Shown in pieces: positions 35,557-44,047 of a DNA stretch of 64,000 bases. The translations under genes and the position numbers were made by a program. Source of the DNA: a virus. How positions within the stretch are numbered: position 1 is the stretch's first letter; the number at the start of each line of letters is the position of its first letter. The stretch lies in IMG/VR virus record IMGVR_UViG_3300044960_000172, positions 1-64,000 of that record; one strand, given 5' to 3'. The notes under the pieces are model-generated. The model was given only the letters and a program-made list of their open reading frames with translations. It made no database searches and was not told the origin of the DNA.

Positions 35557-36135
35557 TTAGTAATGTGTTACTTGTGTATTTAATGGACTAAAGTCTATAT
35601 CACCGACATTTGGAATCTGTGGTCCGCTGTCTCTTATTCCTAAATTTTGTAAATCCATCATATTAAAATTGGAATAAGATTCAGTATCCAGGGAAGGAAT
35701 ATTTGACTCTACAAGAGTTTGAGGAATTTCTATGTCCTCTGTATTTGATAAATTAGGTATATACACGTTTTGAGAATCTAGATTAATATTTGAAATGTCC
35801 ATCTGTATATTCTGCTGTTGAATTTCTCCTAGATCAATATTTATTTCATCTCTATCTTCTGGAATATTAAGTTCATTCTGTTCTATTTTCTGAGTAGTAT
35901 CAATGTCTTCTATTTCCACGTTTGCATCTGCATAAGATTGTTGATTCTCTGATTCTATTTCTATTCTTCTTACATCGTTTTTATTAATCAAAACCTCGTC
36001 GTCCACCTTTGGAGTAAAAGTATTGATTGCTGTCTTTTCTTCTCTACTAGACATAATAGCAGATAAATTGTCATATCTTTTATCCTTTTTAAGATATTGT
36101 CTAGGTTTTCTTAACCTTCTGAATTTTCTAGGCAT
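35557..36135 (-). CDS. Hypothetical disordered protein
   Basis: 192 residues. A basic N terminus (PRKFRRLRKPRQYLKKDKR) is followed by a long acidic, Asn/Asp/Gln/Ile-rich stretch with no predicted fold. Such composition suits an adaptor or tail-assembly partner. Its start overlaps the end of the frameshift product by 8 bases. Confidence 0.6.
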   Translation of the reverse strand: MPRKFRRLRKPRQYLKKDKRYDNLSAIMSSREEKTAINTFTPKVDDEVLINKNDVRRIEIESENQQSYADANVEIEDIDTTQKIEQNELNIPEDRDEINIDLGEIQQQNIQMDISNINLDSQNVYIPNLSNTEDIEIPQTLVESNIPSLDTESYSNFNMMDLQNLGIRDSGPQIPNVGDIDFSPLNTQVTHY

Positions 36136-36897
36136 TTAGGTTCCTGCTAGCTTTCAATCTCTCTAGCCTTTCAATCAAATCTGCGTATTTATCCTTTATA
36201 TTTAAAGCTTGGGTGCTTTGTGTTAATGCAAAATTTGCATAGCTATTATAAGATTGAATAACAATTTCCTTATCTATTTTACTAATTTTAGCTAGAGAAG
36301 ATAGAACTGTATTTCTAGTTTTGAGAATATCTATCTTCCTATTTACATAGGAATATCTAGTTTTAAGACAAAGAACAAGCTTTCCTGGGAGATATTTTAA
36401 TGTTAAAGATTTGTTATCTATAATATCTAAAAGGGAATCTATTAAGAAGTAGATTCCCTTGTACCTTGAAAAAAATCCGGGGCAGTCGCCTCCTTTACTA
36501 TAGCTTTGATATAATTATTGAATTCTTTCCACCTTGCAATAAACAGAGAATAAAGTACTTGACTTTTCAGATTATTACATATACTGGAAAAATCTATATT
36601 CAAATTATTTGTTTTCTTATAGAAAATCTTATGTTTAGTAGAAGATAAAGAATATACGGATAATAACATTTGTAATTTCTTCTTTTCCTTAATAGCTTGG
36701 ACATTATTAGTTATTTTGGAATTAGAAATTAATTCATCTATGTAATTCTCTATTAACAAATGTTCATTACTAGATAACAAACAGAAAGATACTTTAAGAT
36801 CATCTATTAAAGAATATTCCTTCTGGAAAGAAGAAGGATCAGTAAATATTGCGATCAGGAAATTTTCTATTTCTTTTTGAGTGAAGATAGTTGACAT
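36128..36897 (-). CDS. -1 frameshift fusion, tail-assembly-chaperone-like
   Basis: A 0-frame protein of 151 residues (36442-36897) can be extended by a -1 shift at GA[T TTT TTT] (36475-36469) into an uninterrupted 113-codon frame ending at TAG 36128-36130. The fusion would be 256 residues (143 + 113). I checked the frame codon by codon; it has no stop and no good ATG of its own. The short form ends in GTRESTS; the extension begins SRYKGIYFLIDSLL and ends ERLKASRNLNA, mostly helical and Lys-rich. The layout (short form plus -1 extended form, in a tail operon) matches lambda G/GT-type tail assembly chaperones. No tape-measure gene lies next to it, so that role is inference. Confidence 0.7.
36431..36475 (-). 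promoter_or_regulatory. -1 programmed ribosomal frameshift signal
   Basis: Heptamer TTTTTTT (36475-36469) reads T TTT TTT in the 0 frame, a perfect X XXY YYZ site. Eight bases downstream an 11-bp perfect stem (AAGGGAATCTA with TAGATTCCCTT; 36460-36450 with 36441-36431) closes an 8-base loop. Slippery site, spacer length and stem-loop are all as expected of an efficient -1 signal. Confidence 0.8.
36442..36897 (-). CDS. Short (0-frame) form of the frameshifting pair
   Basis: 151 residues, helical, with AGTAGGATA before the ATG. It ends at TAA 36442-36444, inside the loop-side base of the stimulatory hairpin. It would be the main product, with a minority of ribosomes shifting into the -1 frame before the stop. 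Confidence 0.75.
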   Translation of the reverse strand: MSTIFTQKEIENFLIAIFTDPSSFQKEYSLIDDLKVSFCLLSSNEHLLIENYIDELISNSKITNNVQAIKEKKKLQMLLSVYSLSSTKHKIFYKKTNNLNIDFSSICNNLKSQVLYSLFIARWKEFNNYIKAIVKEATAPDFFQGTRESTS

Positions 36898-36900
36898 AAT

Positions 36901-39468
36901 TTATCCTACTATTTTGAATTTATGCATATTACTTCGTTGAATCTGCACTGAATAATTAGTATTGCCGATATTATTTATAGTTGTTGTTACATTTCCATAC
37001 TTATCAGAAAACTTCGGATTAACCCAAATGATAGGTTGTACATTCCCATCAAAAGCTGCTTCCCCTGGGAATGGATAGGTAATAGACGCTGTACTATCAG
37101 TCGTTGACCAAAGACCGTCTTCTTTCCATTCACTAGTTCCCCAGTCCTTCCATCTAGGAGCTATTATCGTGTATCCAGAACTCTTATACTGCTCGGAATT
37201 TCTAAAAGTGATAGACATATCTTCTAGTAAAGTCTGATTATTTTCTAAAAGATCTTCAGCAGCGTTTTTAGCCGTCCTTGCATTTATTTCTAGATTTGAT
37301 TTTTCACTATTAGCATTATTGGCTGTACTGGCATCATCACATTTTACTTTGCATTTAAAGTGACCAGAAGATCCTCCTATAATCCTACCTCTAACAAAAA
37401 GATCATGTCCTAAATAATTGCCAGAGGCAGAAAAGGTATTACATTGGATGTCGGATGTACTAGATACTGGATTACATTCTTCAGACCCGCTACCTGATCC
37501 GCTACCTGATCTACTACCCGATCCGCTGCCTGATCCACTACCAGATCCACTGTTAGAGCTATCACCAGACCCGGACAGATCGCCAAAAATCTGGTGAACA
37601 TATTCTTTTGATACATCTATTAAATTGTTACCTGCCCTAACGATATTACCAGAGTCGGCGTATTCCAATATTCCTCTAGTTCCATTTAAAAAGACAGATT
37701 TAGATTGAATAGCAATACAAGCGTTACTTGATTTCAAATTTATACCTGGATAAAAAGCATCATCCCCTATTCCTGGTGTAGAATCTCCTGGGTCCGCTTC
37801 ACTGTCTGCCTCTAATACTATTCCACTATTATTTTTCTTGTGTGCTGCTCTAACATAGAAGTTGGCACCAGAAATATTACGTATGGAACCCTCAGTAGTA
37901 GATACGTCTACACAATTCTTAGCTCTAAGAATTACGTCTCTGCCGGCATGGACAATGAAGTTTCTACCGCTTATGAATTCAATTCCTAAAGGTGCATCTA
38001 TTTGAATTTTTCCTCTTGTCATAGTTATAGTAGCGCCATACCCGTCTCCTAATATTATAGAACCGTCTGCAGTCATGCTAATGTATGAATTATTTTTATA
38101 GACTCTTATTTTTTCATCACTACCTACCGTGACCTCTTCAGAAGAAGGTTCTTGTAAAAGCTCATAATTCTGACTAAAACCAGAAAGAGAGGGTCCTGAT
38201 GTATTTTGGCTCCGGTTATTATCGTTTACATAAAATCTTTTATTGTTACTGCTAGGATAGTTATTAGGTAAATAATCAAATAGAAAAGCATGTATATCAT
38301 GAATTACAAATGGCTTAGGTACCGCAGTTTCTGCTTGAAGAATTTCATATCTAAAGCTGTTAGGATTGTAATTCTCTACACTTTCATCAAAACCTCCAAC
38401 TGCTTTTTCTTCAACAAAACGAATATGTGGAGATTTTACGAGATGAATTCCTGTAGCAGATTTAATTCCTATTTGACCAAATTTACATCTATAAAAATCT
38501 GATAATCCTTTGACGTTCTTAGTATCACCATATTTCCATTCCTGATCTCCAACAGCAATCATTAAACGTCTGTCGCCATTGAATAGAGAACCACTGAATC
38601 TTTTATCATAATGAAGAGGCTTCCTTTTTCTAGCGCTGTCTATTTTCAGAACTTCCTGGAGTCTAGCCCGAGTATCCATTTTAGTTGGAAGCCCAGCTTG
38701 TTCAGCTACATTTCGGGCTACCCCTTCATAGATAAAGCTATAGTGAAAGTCAGAATGTGCTCTGAATTCAGAAACACCAGACCATAACTCTAGATGTTGA
38801 CCAGATACTCTAGTTAAAGAGTCAATATAGAAGCACCAGACACCGCTAATGTCTGATGCTCTAATCATTGCCATGAAAGGATCTAGATGAATAGCAGAAC
38901 CAGATTCGGAAATTAGTGTATGTTCACCTACTTCAGTACTATCTTCTGGAGTCCTACCTGAATAGTCGGCTAGCGCTGTCCTTCTATTATTATTGAATTG
39001 TGGGGTTAATAGTTTATATGCATTTTGATGCAAAGGTCCTATTTCAGATTCTTGACCTATTATTTCATTGATTGCCGTAGTGGGATTTATATTATACTTA
39101 GGCTCAGCGCCTATGATTATTCCATATCTACTAGAGGGATCGTCTATATACCAGACTTTTGTATTTACAGAAATAGTACTGGCGTCATATACACCCAAAA
39201 TATTTCCAGAACCTCTCATTAAGTAGAGACATTCTTTTACAGGCCCTCCGTTTTCAGTTGCTACATAGTAGACACGTAGCATTGGATTAGAGAAGATTAC
39301 TAATCCTTTTCTTAATGTCGGAGGTTCGTATATTCTGTTAGCTTTAAGATGAGAGTCAAACGCTTTTGTATATTTATTATGTACTTCTTGCTTAAGAGAA
39401 GCATTTAGATAAGAAGTTGGAAGGGCATTAGCCTGCCCTTGTTTTTCTTCGTGAAAAGCTCTTTTCAT
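36901..39468 (-). CDS. Baseplate spike / puncturing-type protein
   Basis: 855 residues. An OB-fold-like N-terminal part (SVNTKVWYIDDPSSRYGIIIGAEP) is followed by a long central domain. Then come beta-helix-like short repeats (ISMTADGSIILGDGYGATITM; IQIDAPLGIEFISGRNFIVHAGRD), as in gp5/Vgr-type spikes. Residues about 640-665 form a Gly-Ser repeat linker (37484-37560). A C-terminal beta domain follows. It should form the trimeric tip that pierces the host envelope. ATGTAGGACAAAAATG gives the ribosome binding site. No lysozyme motif was noticed. Confidence 0.65.
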   Translation of the reverse strand: MKRAFHEEKQGQANALPTSYLNASLKQEVHNKYTKAFDSHLKANRIYEPPTLRKGLVIFSNPMLRVYYVATENGGPVKECLYLMRGSGNILGVYDASTISVNTKVWYIDDPSSRYGIIIGAEPKYNINPTTAINEIIGQESEIGPLHQNAYKLLTPQFNNNRRTALADYSGRTPEDSTEVGEHTLISESGSAIHLDPFMAMIRASDISGVWCFYIDSLTRVSGQHLELWSGVSEFRAHSDFHYSFIYEGVARNVAEQAGLPTKMDTRARLQEVLKIDSARKRKPLHYDKRFSGSLFNGDRRLMIAVGDQEWKYGDTKNVKGLSDFYRCKFGQIGIKSATGIHLVKSPHIRFVEEKAVGGFDESVENYNPNSFRYEILQAETAVPKPFVIHDIHAFLFDYLPNNYPSSNNKRFYVNDNNRSQNTSGPSLSGFSQNYELLQEPSSEEVTVGSDEKIRVYKNNSYISMTADGSIILGDGYGATITMTRGKIQIDAPLGIEFISGRNFIVHAGRDVILRAKNCVDVSTTEGSIRNISGANFYVRAAHKKNNSGIVLEADSEADPGDSTPGIGDDAFYPGINLKSSNACIAIQSKSVFLNGTRGILEYADSGNIVRAGNNLIDVSKEYVHQIFGDLSGSGDSSNSGSGSGSGSGSGSRSGSGSGSGSEECNPVSSTSDIQCNTFSASGNYLGHDLFVRGRIIGGSSGHFKCKVKCDDASTANNANSEKSNLEINARTAKNAAEDLLENNQTLLEDMSITFRNSEQYKSSGYTIIAPRWKDWGTSEWKEDGLWSTTDSTASITYPFPGEAAFDGNVQPIIWVNPKFSDKYGNVTTTINNIGNTNYSVQIQRSNMHKFKIVG
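37484..37560 (-). repeat. Gly-Ser coding minirepeat
   Basis: Imperfect copies of a 12-base unit around GATCCGCTACCT encode alternating Gly-Ser in the spike protein. The reverse-frame reading (VDQVADQVA-like) is a by-product of the repeat, not a gene. Confidence 0.8.
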
Positions 39469-39881
39469 TTTTGTCCTACATCATAATCAAAAAAGTAAAA
39501 TCTCAAAGACTCTATAAATAAATATTGTTCTACTGTTATTCTTCCTTCTACTCCGACCAAGTATGCTTTACCTGCTCTAAACGCCAGTGCGCTTGAACTT
39601 CCATCTCTTCGAACTTCTACAGAGCCTTCCCTACAAGGATCTAATTTTGTAAAGCTATTTCCGCCTCCAGTAGGACTACCTTCCAAAAACAATACATGTA
39701 CTACTTCTCCAATACCAATAGGCCTAGCATATACTAGGAAACTATTTTTGAGATTTAATCCCGTAACTATAGCTGGTTTAAATTCATATTTAAATACAAA
39801 AGCTCTAGCAACACCTAAATTCCCAAATGCAGTTATCGTGATATCATTTACTGTAGTACATGAGCTTGAATACGTAGACAT
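39465..39881 (-). CDS. Hypothetical small tail protein
   Basis: 138 residues, beta-rich (ARAFVFKYEFKPAIVTGL; VEVRRDGSSSALAFRAGKAYLVGVEG), with no membrane segment. Overlaps the spike start by four bases (ATGA). AGAGGATAATT precedes the ATG. A spike-associated or adaptor role is likely by position only. Confidence 0.6.
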   Translation of the reverse strand: MSTYSSSCTTVNDITITAFGNLGVARAFVFKYEFKPAIVTGLNLKNSFLVYARPIGIGEVVHVLFLEGSPTGGGNSFTKLDPCREGSVEVRRDGSSSALAFRAGKAYLVGVEGRITVEQYLFIESLRFYFFDYDVGQK

Positions 39882-39892
39882 GTAATTATCCT

Positions 39893-40555
39893 CTATTTAT
39901 CTATAACTGGCGGAGGCCAACCTATCTCCATTAATGTTCTGTCTATTACCCCAACTATGTCATCAATAGATTTATCGTAAGACCAGCTTTCTACCCATGT
40001 ATATTTAACTGTGACAGGGCAGGTATAATATTCTTTATGGTAAACAGACATTGATACTTTTTCTACAAGAGAAACATTGAATTGAGCTAAATTGAGTAGT
40101 CTTCTGATCACAGTCTGATATCTTATTAGTAAATTCATTACTTCTTCAACTAAATATTCTACTTCTCCCATTTCTGTTGATCTACAGAAAAATGCATGTC
40201 CGCCTTGGAAAGAAGTAGTAAAGGTGTTTTTTGTACTAGAATTAATTATTCCATCACCTAGTCCTAGTTGAACTGGAACCCATTCCAGTCTTCGTAGAGC
40301 GATTAAAGGGATTTTATCTGTAGTTACTTTCTCTCTAGCTGCAACAGATACAATTTTTACGCTATCTTGCTCTGATGGAGTTATTCCTCTATTTGGCTTT
40401 CCTTTAAATCTAGGAGTGACCAAATATTCTGGTTTGGTAAAATAATGACGTGTTAAATTGAGAAGTGTAGCATTCATGAGATTAGGTCTAATGGGGTATC
40501 TATATAGATACTTAATATCTAGTAGATCAATCGGATTTGCAGAAATGTCACCCAT
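39893..40555 (-). CDS. Hypothetical tail protein
   Basis: 220 residues, not recognised. N-terminal basic/aromatic segments (IKYLYRYPIRPNLM; FKGKPNRGITPSEQ) and a beta-rich middle. It overlaps the preceding start by one base. Part of the tail operon. Confidence 0.6.
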   Translation of the reverse strand: MGDISANPIDLLDIKYLYRYPIRPNLMNATLLNLTRHYFTKPEYLVTPRFKGKPNRGITPSEQDSVKIVSVAAREKVTTDKIPLIALRRLEWVPVQLGLGDGIINSSTKNTFTTSFQGGHAFFCRSTEMGEVEYLVEEVMNLLIRYQTVIRRLLNLAQFNVSLVEKVSMSVYHKEYYTCPVTVKYTWVESWSYDKSIDDIVGVIDRTLMEIGWPPPVIDK

Positions 40556-41364
40556 TATTCTACTGGAAAACTATAAATTATGTCATCAAAATCAGCTACG
40601 CCCATGTCCAGATCTGTAATGACAGGAATTCCAGCCATCTCGGCTCTAGTAGATGTCTGTCTGACATAATATCTTCTATCTACATCTTCCCGCACGATAA
40701 CATCGTATGCTTCAGCAAATGGAATACCTACCGTAGCGGCTTTCACTATTTGATGACCAGTTTGTCCTGCTACTAAACTTGGATCTAATCTATCAGTATA
40801 AGAAGCGGTTGAAATATCTAGTAGTCTAATATCTGCTGCTTTCCAATATCCTCCTACATAACCAGTTCCATAGCATGTTGTACAATGTGAATCAGTAACT
40901 TCTCCAGTTTCAGAGTTGATACATTTACCACATCTTGGACCAAACCATTTTCTTTTCAACAGTTTAGCTTTTATTGGTATTAAAACCATACTGACTCTTC
41001 TTGTGATAGTTTTATATTGTACTTGTTGTTTATATGTTAATAATCCTTGATTACTGTAAATTTCTGATTCATAAGAATTAGCTGGAGTTTCTAATCTTAT
41101 TTTAAATCCAAAGGTTCTTATTCTTCCAGGAGTTCTGATATTACTGAATGAATAAGACGTTGCATTAACTAATGGACCAGCAATAGTTATCCATTCGTCT
41201 GGATTATTGAATTCTGGATTGAAATCTATGTAATATTGATAAGGTAAAACATCTTTGAATGATGGCTTTAATTCCCAATAGATAGTAGAGAGCCCTTCTA
41301 TATTGAAATCTATTACTACTCTTTTAAATACAGGACTTGAGTCTATTTTATAGAAATTAAACAT
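40555..41364 (-). CDS. Structural-type protein with a CxxC/CxxCxGxG zinc motif
   Basis: 269 residues. A cysteine pair CGKC is followed 15 residues later by CTTCYGTG, matching the CxxCxGxG element of DnaJ-type zinc fingers; with the first pair it could bind one zinc. The N-terminal half is beta-rich and aromatic, like tail or neck proteins. The zinc motif is unusual in a virion component. Function unknown. Confidence 0.6.
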   Translation of the reverse strand: MFNFYKIDSSPVFKRVVIDFNIEGLSTIYWELKPSFKDVLPYQYYIDFNPEFNNPDEWITIAGPLVNATSYSFSNIRTPGRIRTFGFKIRLETPANSYESEIYSNQGLLTYKQQVQYKTITRRVSMVLIPIKAKLLKRKWFGPRCGKCINSETGEVTDSHCTTCYGTGYVGGYWKAADIRLLDISTASYTDRLDPSLVAGQTGHQIVKAATVGIPFAEAYDVIVREDVDRRYYVRQTSTRAEMAGIPVITDLDMGVADFDDIIYSFPVE

Positions 41365-41366
41365 CT

Positions 41367-42224
41367 CTATAACAAGCCTGTAGAAAAAGGTCCTGTAATT
41401 GTAGTAGATACATTTACGTTCATTACGTACTTCTGATGTTTAATTTCAGCCAAGAATAGTTGTAATTTATCCTGGAATGCTGCTCTATAAAGATTCATTT
41501 TATTCTTATCGTCTATAGATAGACCACCAGCAGAGTATGCTAATTGATTTCTTCTGTAATGCTCTTGAGCAATTTCAAATAAGAACAACTGTGTTCCATT
41601 AATCCATAAATTTCTAAATGGGAAATTTCTAGTAGTAAATACGCTGATATGCGGAGGAATGGTATTCCAATACTGGATAACTCTAGCCATAGCAAAACAG
41701 ATTTCAGCAATATCAAAGTCTACATTTCCTAATAGTTCATTCTCAATAGGAGATGAATCTCTGACAGATAGCCTTATATCACCTAAACTAGGTAATGTAT
41801 AATTTACTTCTGTCCAATTGCTAGGCTCGTTATATAAATATAAAACATTAGAGAAATATATATCGTCGAGTTTATTCGAGCTACCATCAAAAAGAGCTAT
41901 CTCTACAGTATATATTCCTGGTACTTTTCTTATTTCATCTGGTAATTTGAAGGCAATTTCGCCAGATGGTTTGTCTGTAATAGAGCAATTATCTTGATCT
42001 ATGATTACCGTCGGATCGGCAAAAGAAGCTTCTCTATATGCAATTTTAGGAATGAATGTTTTCCCATGTTCTGATTGTAAATCATTGATATTTACAAGTT
42101 CTCCATTGAAGCCTTTTAGATTGTGAACGAAAGAAGTTATTAAATTCTGTCTAGAATGAAAGCCATGTGTTTTAGTTAATACTTCTTCGTTGTAGTAGGT
42201 ATGCGGTTTAATTACATTAGGCAT
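41367..42224 (-). CDS. Hypothetical structural protein
   Basis: 285 residues. Mixed beta and helical (IPGIYTVEIALFDGSSNKLDDIYFSNVLYLYNEPS-like beta segments, then LYRAAFQDKLQLFLAEIKHQ). The C-terminal end is beta-rich. Two bases from its neighbours. Not recognised. Confidence 0.6.
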   Translation of the reverse strand: MPNVIKPHTYYNEEVLTKTHGFHSRQNLITSFVHNLKGFNGELVNINDLQSEHGKTFIPKIAYREASFADPTVIIDQDNCSITDKPSGEIAFKLPDEIRKVPGIYTVEIALFDGSSNKLDDIYFSNVLYLYNEPSNWTEVNYTLPSLGDIRLSVRDSSPIENELLGNVDFDIAEICFAMARVIQYWNTIPPHISVFTTRNFPFRNLWINGTQLFLFEIAQEHYRRNQLAYSAGGLSIDDKNKMNLYRAAFQDKLQLFLAEIKHQKYVMNVNVSTTITGPFSTGLL

Positions 42225-42225
42225 G

Positions 42226-42549
42226 CTATTCTAAATCGCTTACTATGGCTTCTATTTTACTTTCTGCATAACTTCTACCTAATGGAGATATTATATCAAA
42301 TACGAGTATATACCTATCTCCTTTAGTAAGAGATCCAGTAACAGTTTCTGAAAATATTCCCCTCCACGTACCTGGCTGATCATTTATATGCGTTAATTCT
42401 ACTAAACTACCATCAATCAAATTTCTATTTTTGTCTAATAATTTACACGTGACCATTCCATTTGTAATTGGTAGTCCAGATATTTTATCGAAGATATCTA
42501 CTTGAATAATTTCAGTACAATTAATTCTGATAACAGATGGTCTTGGCAT
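42226..42549 (-). CDS. Small Ig-like/adaptor-type protein
   Basis: 107 residues of alternating beta strands (IIQVDIFDKISGLPITNGMV; KGDRYILVFDIISPLGRSYA), the look of an Ig-like or tail-completion domain. No family is firmly recognised. Confidence 0.5.
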   Translation of the reverse strand: MPRPSVIRINCTEIIQVDIFDKISGLPITNGMVTCKLLDKNRNLIDGSLVELTHINDQPGTWRGIFSETVTGSLTKGDRYILVFDIISPLGRSYAESKIEAIVSDLE

Positions 42550-42559
42550 AGTGACATTC

Positions 42560-43144
42560 TCAATGTATCAAGTTGAATAAACCAACTATGCTGGTGACAA
42601 GGATCACTAAAAGTATTATAAACATCAAAGTTACTTCTAATGCAAAAGAGTCTATAAAGTTTAATGTTTTATCTCTAAGCCATTCTGTTACTGGCTCTTT
42701 CTTGTCTTTGATAGTATTTATGAATGCATTGACAGCTTCTTTATATTCTTCATTCTCTTTTACAGTATCTTTAACTTCTACAAAATCTATTTTTTCTTCT
42801 GGCTTGACTTCTTCTTTTGTTTTATTGTCTTCCTCTAACAGAGCATGTATCTCTTCATAAATAGAATCAAGGATAGCAGCTTCCTCTGAAGTTACCTTTT
42901 CTACATTATCTTTAGCCTCTTCTGTAATAGATTCTGGAGTTACATTTTCTACACTAGGTTGAGCTTCTTCTATTTTGACAGTAGGCTGTTCCTGAGTAAG
43001 TTCAATTTTAATCTCAGGAGTAATTTCAGATAATTGTTCTTTATTTAAATCTACTTGCGTTAATTGTTCTTTTATCTCTTCTTTAGCTACTGTTTTCTTA
43101 GATCTATTAGAAACATTTTTCTTTCTTTGTCTCTTTCCAACCAT
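42560..43144 (-). CDS. Single-pass membrane protein with acidic coil
   Basis: 194 residues. A Lys/Arg N terminus (GKRQRKKNVSNRSKK), a long Glu/Lys/Val acidic region likely coiled or disordered, and one transmembrane helix near residues 168-192 (LMFIILLVILVTSIVGLF). No holin partner pattern is evident. It could anchor a complex to the membrane. TTTAGGG before the ATG; a terminator lies just upstream. Confidence 0.6.
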   Translation of the reverse strand: MVGKRQRKKNVSNRSKKTVAKEEIKEQLTQVDLNKEQLSEITPEIKIELTQEQPTVKIEEAQPSVENVTPESITEEAKDNVEKVTSEEAAILDSIYEEIHALLEEDNKTKEEVKPEEKIDFVEVKDTVKENEEYKEAVNAFINTIKDKKEPVTEWLRDKTLNFIDSFALEVTLMFIILLVILVTSIVGLFNLIH

Positions 43145-43166
43145 AACGAATCCCTAAATAAAAAGA

Positions 43167-43192
43167 GGGGAGTGATCCTTAAATCACTCCCC
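43167..43192 (-). terminator. Intrinsic terminator after the head operon
   Basis: GGGGAGTGAT (43167-43176) pairs with ATCACTCCCC (43183-43192); on the minus strand CTCTTTTTATTT follows. It separates the capsid-side genes from the tail block. Confidence 0.9.
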
Positions 43193-43248
43193 AAAGTATA
43201 CAATAAAAATATGAGTCTACAAAGATTAAATAAAGTAAAGTATTAAAA

Positions 43249-43629
43249 CTAAGCCCAGCAAGGGTTAGCTATACCGAAAGTATCGGTACCACCAGATATA
43301 GCAATAATCTTAGTATTACCAGTACCCCCAGAGTTGAACAAGTGTGGAACAGGAGTCTGTTGGATAACACATTTATTAAAGTTTTCATTACCGGTAGATG
43401 CATCAAATAGTCTCAATACAGAGTTTCTAGTTCTGTACCTTTTAGACTGAAGCCAGTCGGCAATACTACCAACAAATACAACTTGCTCATTAGGAGCTAC
43501 AGTTTTACCATGCCGTGGTACCAGAACAAAAACACTGCTAGACGAAGTATTCTTTATGATAGTGCATAAACAGACCATTTTAGAGCTAGTAGATATTTGA
43601 AAAATGGAACTATTATATGTATATTGCAT
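43249..43629 (-). CDS. Hypothetical virion-type protein
   Basis: 126 residues, beta-rich (MVCLCTIIKNTSSSSVFVLVPRHG; IAISGGTDTFGIANPCWA) with four scattered cysteines. Last gene before the terminator. GTAGGAGAC precedes the ATG. It could be a head-decoration or neck protein. Confidence 0.55.
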   Translation of the reverse strand: MQYTYNSSIFQISTSSKMVCLCTIIKNTSSSSVFVLVPRHGKTVAPNEQVVFVGSIADWLQSKRYRTRNSVLRLFDASTGNENFNKCVIQQTPVPHLFNSGGTGNTKIIAISGGTDTFGIANPCWA

Positions 43630-43633
43630 TTAT

Positions 43634-44029
43634 CTAGTCTCCTACTTTACCACCAGAGGTTAGATAGCCATAAATCAAAGCGGCTTTTCTAAGCTCTGGA
43701 TCATCCACGACCGCATTGCGGCAAACAGCAGCATCTACTAACTCTTTATTCTGCTTCTGAACAGTCTTACCACTGACAAGAGCAGCAAGATCATCAGCAG
43801 CAGTCTTTACGGCAGCTTTCAGAGCATTAGCCTCAGCATTCTCTTTCTGAATTCTGCCATATTCATTCAGAGTAGCTAAAGTTGCCGCCATACTAAACAG
43901 CTTCTGTACAGTCTCAGGATCATCAGTCTTGATTCCATACTCCGCCAATTTAGTCATAAAGGCAGGCACATACCAATCTTTGATAAGCTTCTGAACGGCA
44001 TCAGAAGCCATCTTAGTATTAAGTTCCAT
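43634..44029 (-). CDS. Hypothetical head-block protein
   Basis: 131 residues, helical, Ala-rich (KLFSMAATLATLNEYGRI; ALKAAVKTAADDLAALVSG). GGAGGATAATT precedes the ATG. Immediately downstream of the major capsid gene. Perhaps a capsid-associated helix protein. Confidence 0.6.
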   Translation of the reverse strand: MELNTKMASDAVQKLIKDWYVPAFMTKLAEYGIKTDDPETVQKLFSMAATLATLNEYGRIQKENAEANALKAAVKTAADDLAALVSGKTVQKQNKELVDAAVCRNAVVDDPELRKAALIYGYLTSGGKVGD

Positions 44030-44047
44030 ATAATTATCCTCCTGCCA

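Noticed and set aside
37410-37616. Val/Asp/Gln-repeat minus-strand frame
   Set aside because: It is the off-frame reading of the Gly-Ser repeat in the spike gene.
42560-43144. Holin
   Set aside because: It has only one C-terminal membrane helix and a long acidic soluble part, and no lysis genes lie nearby.
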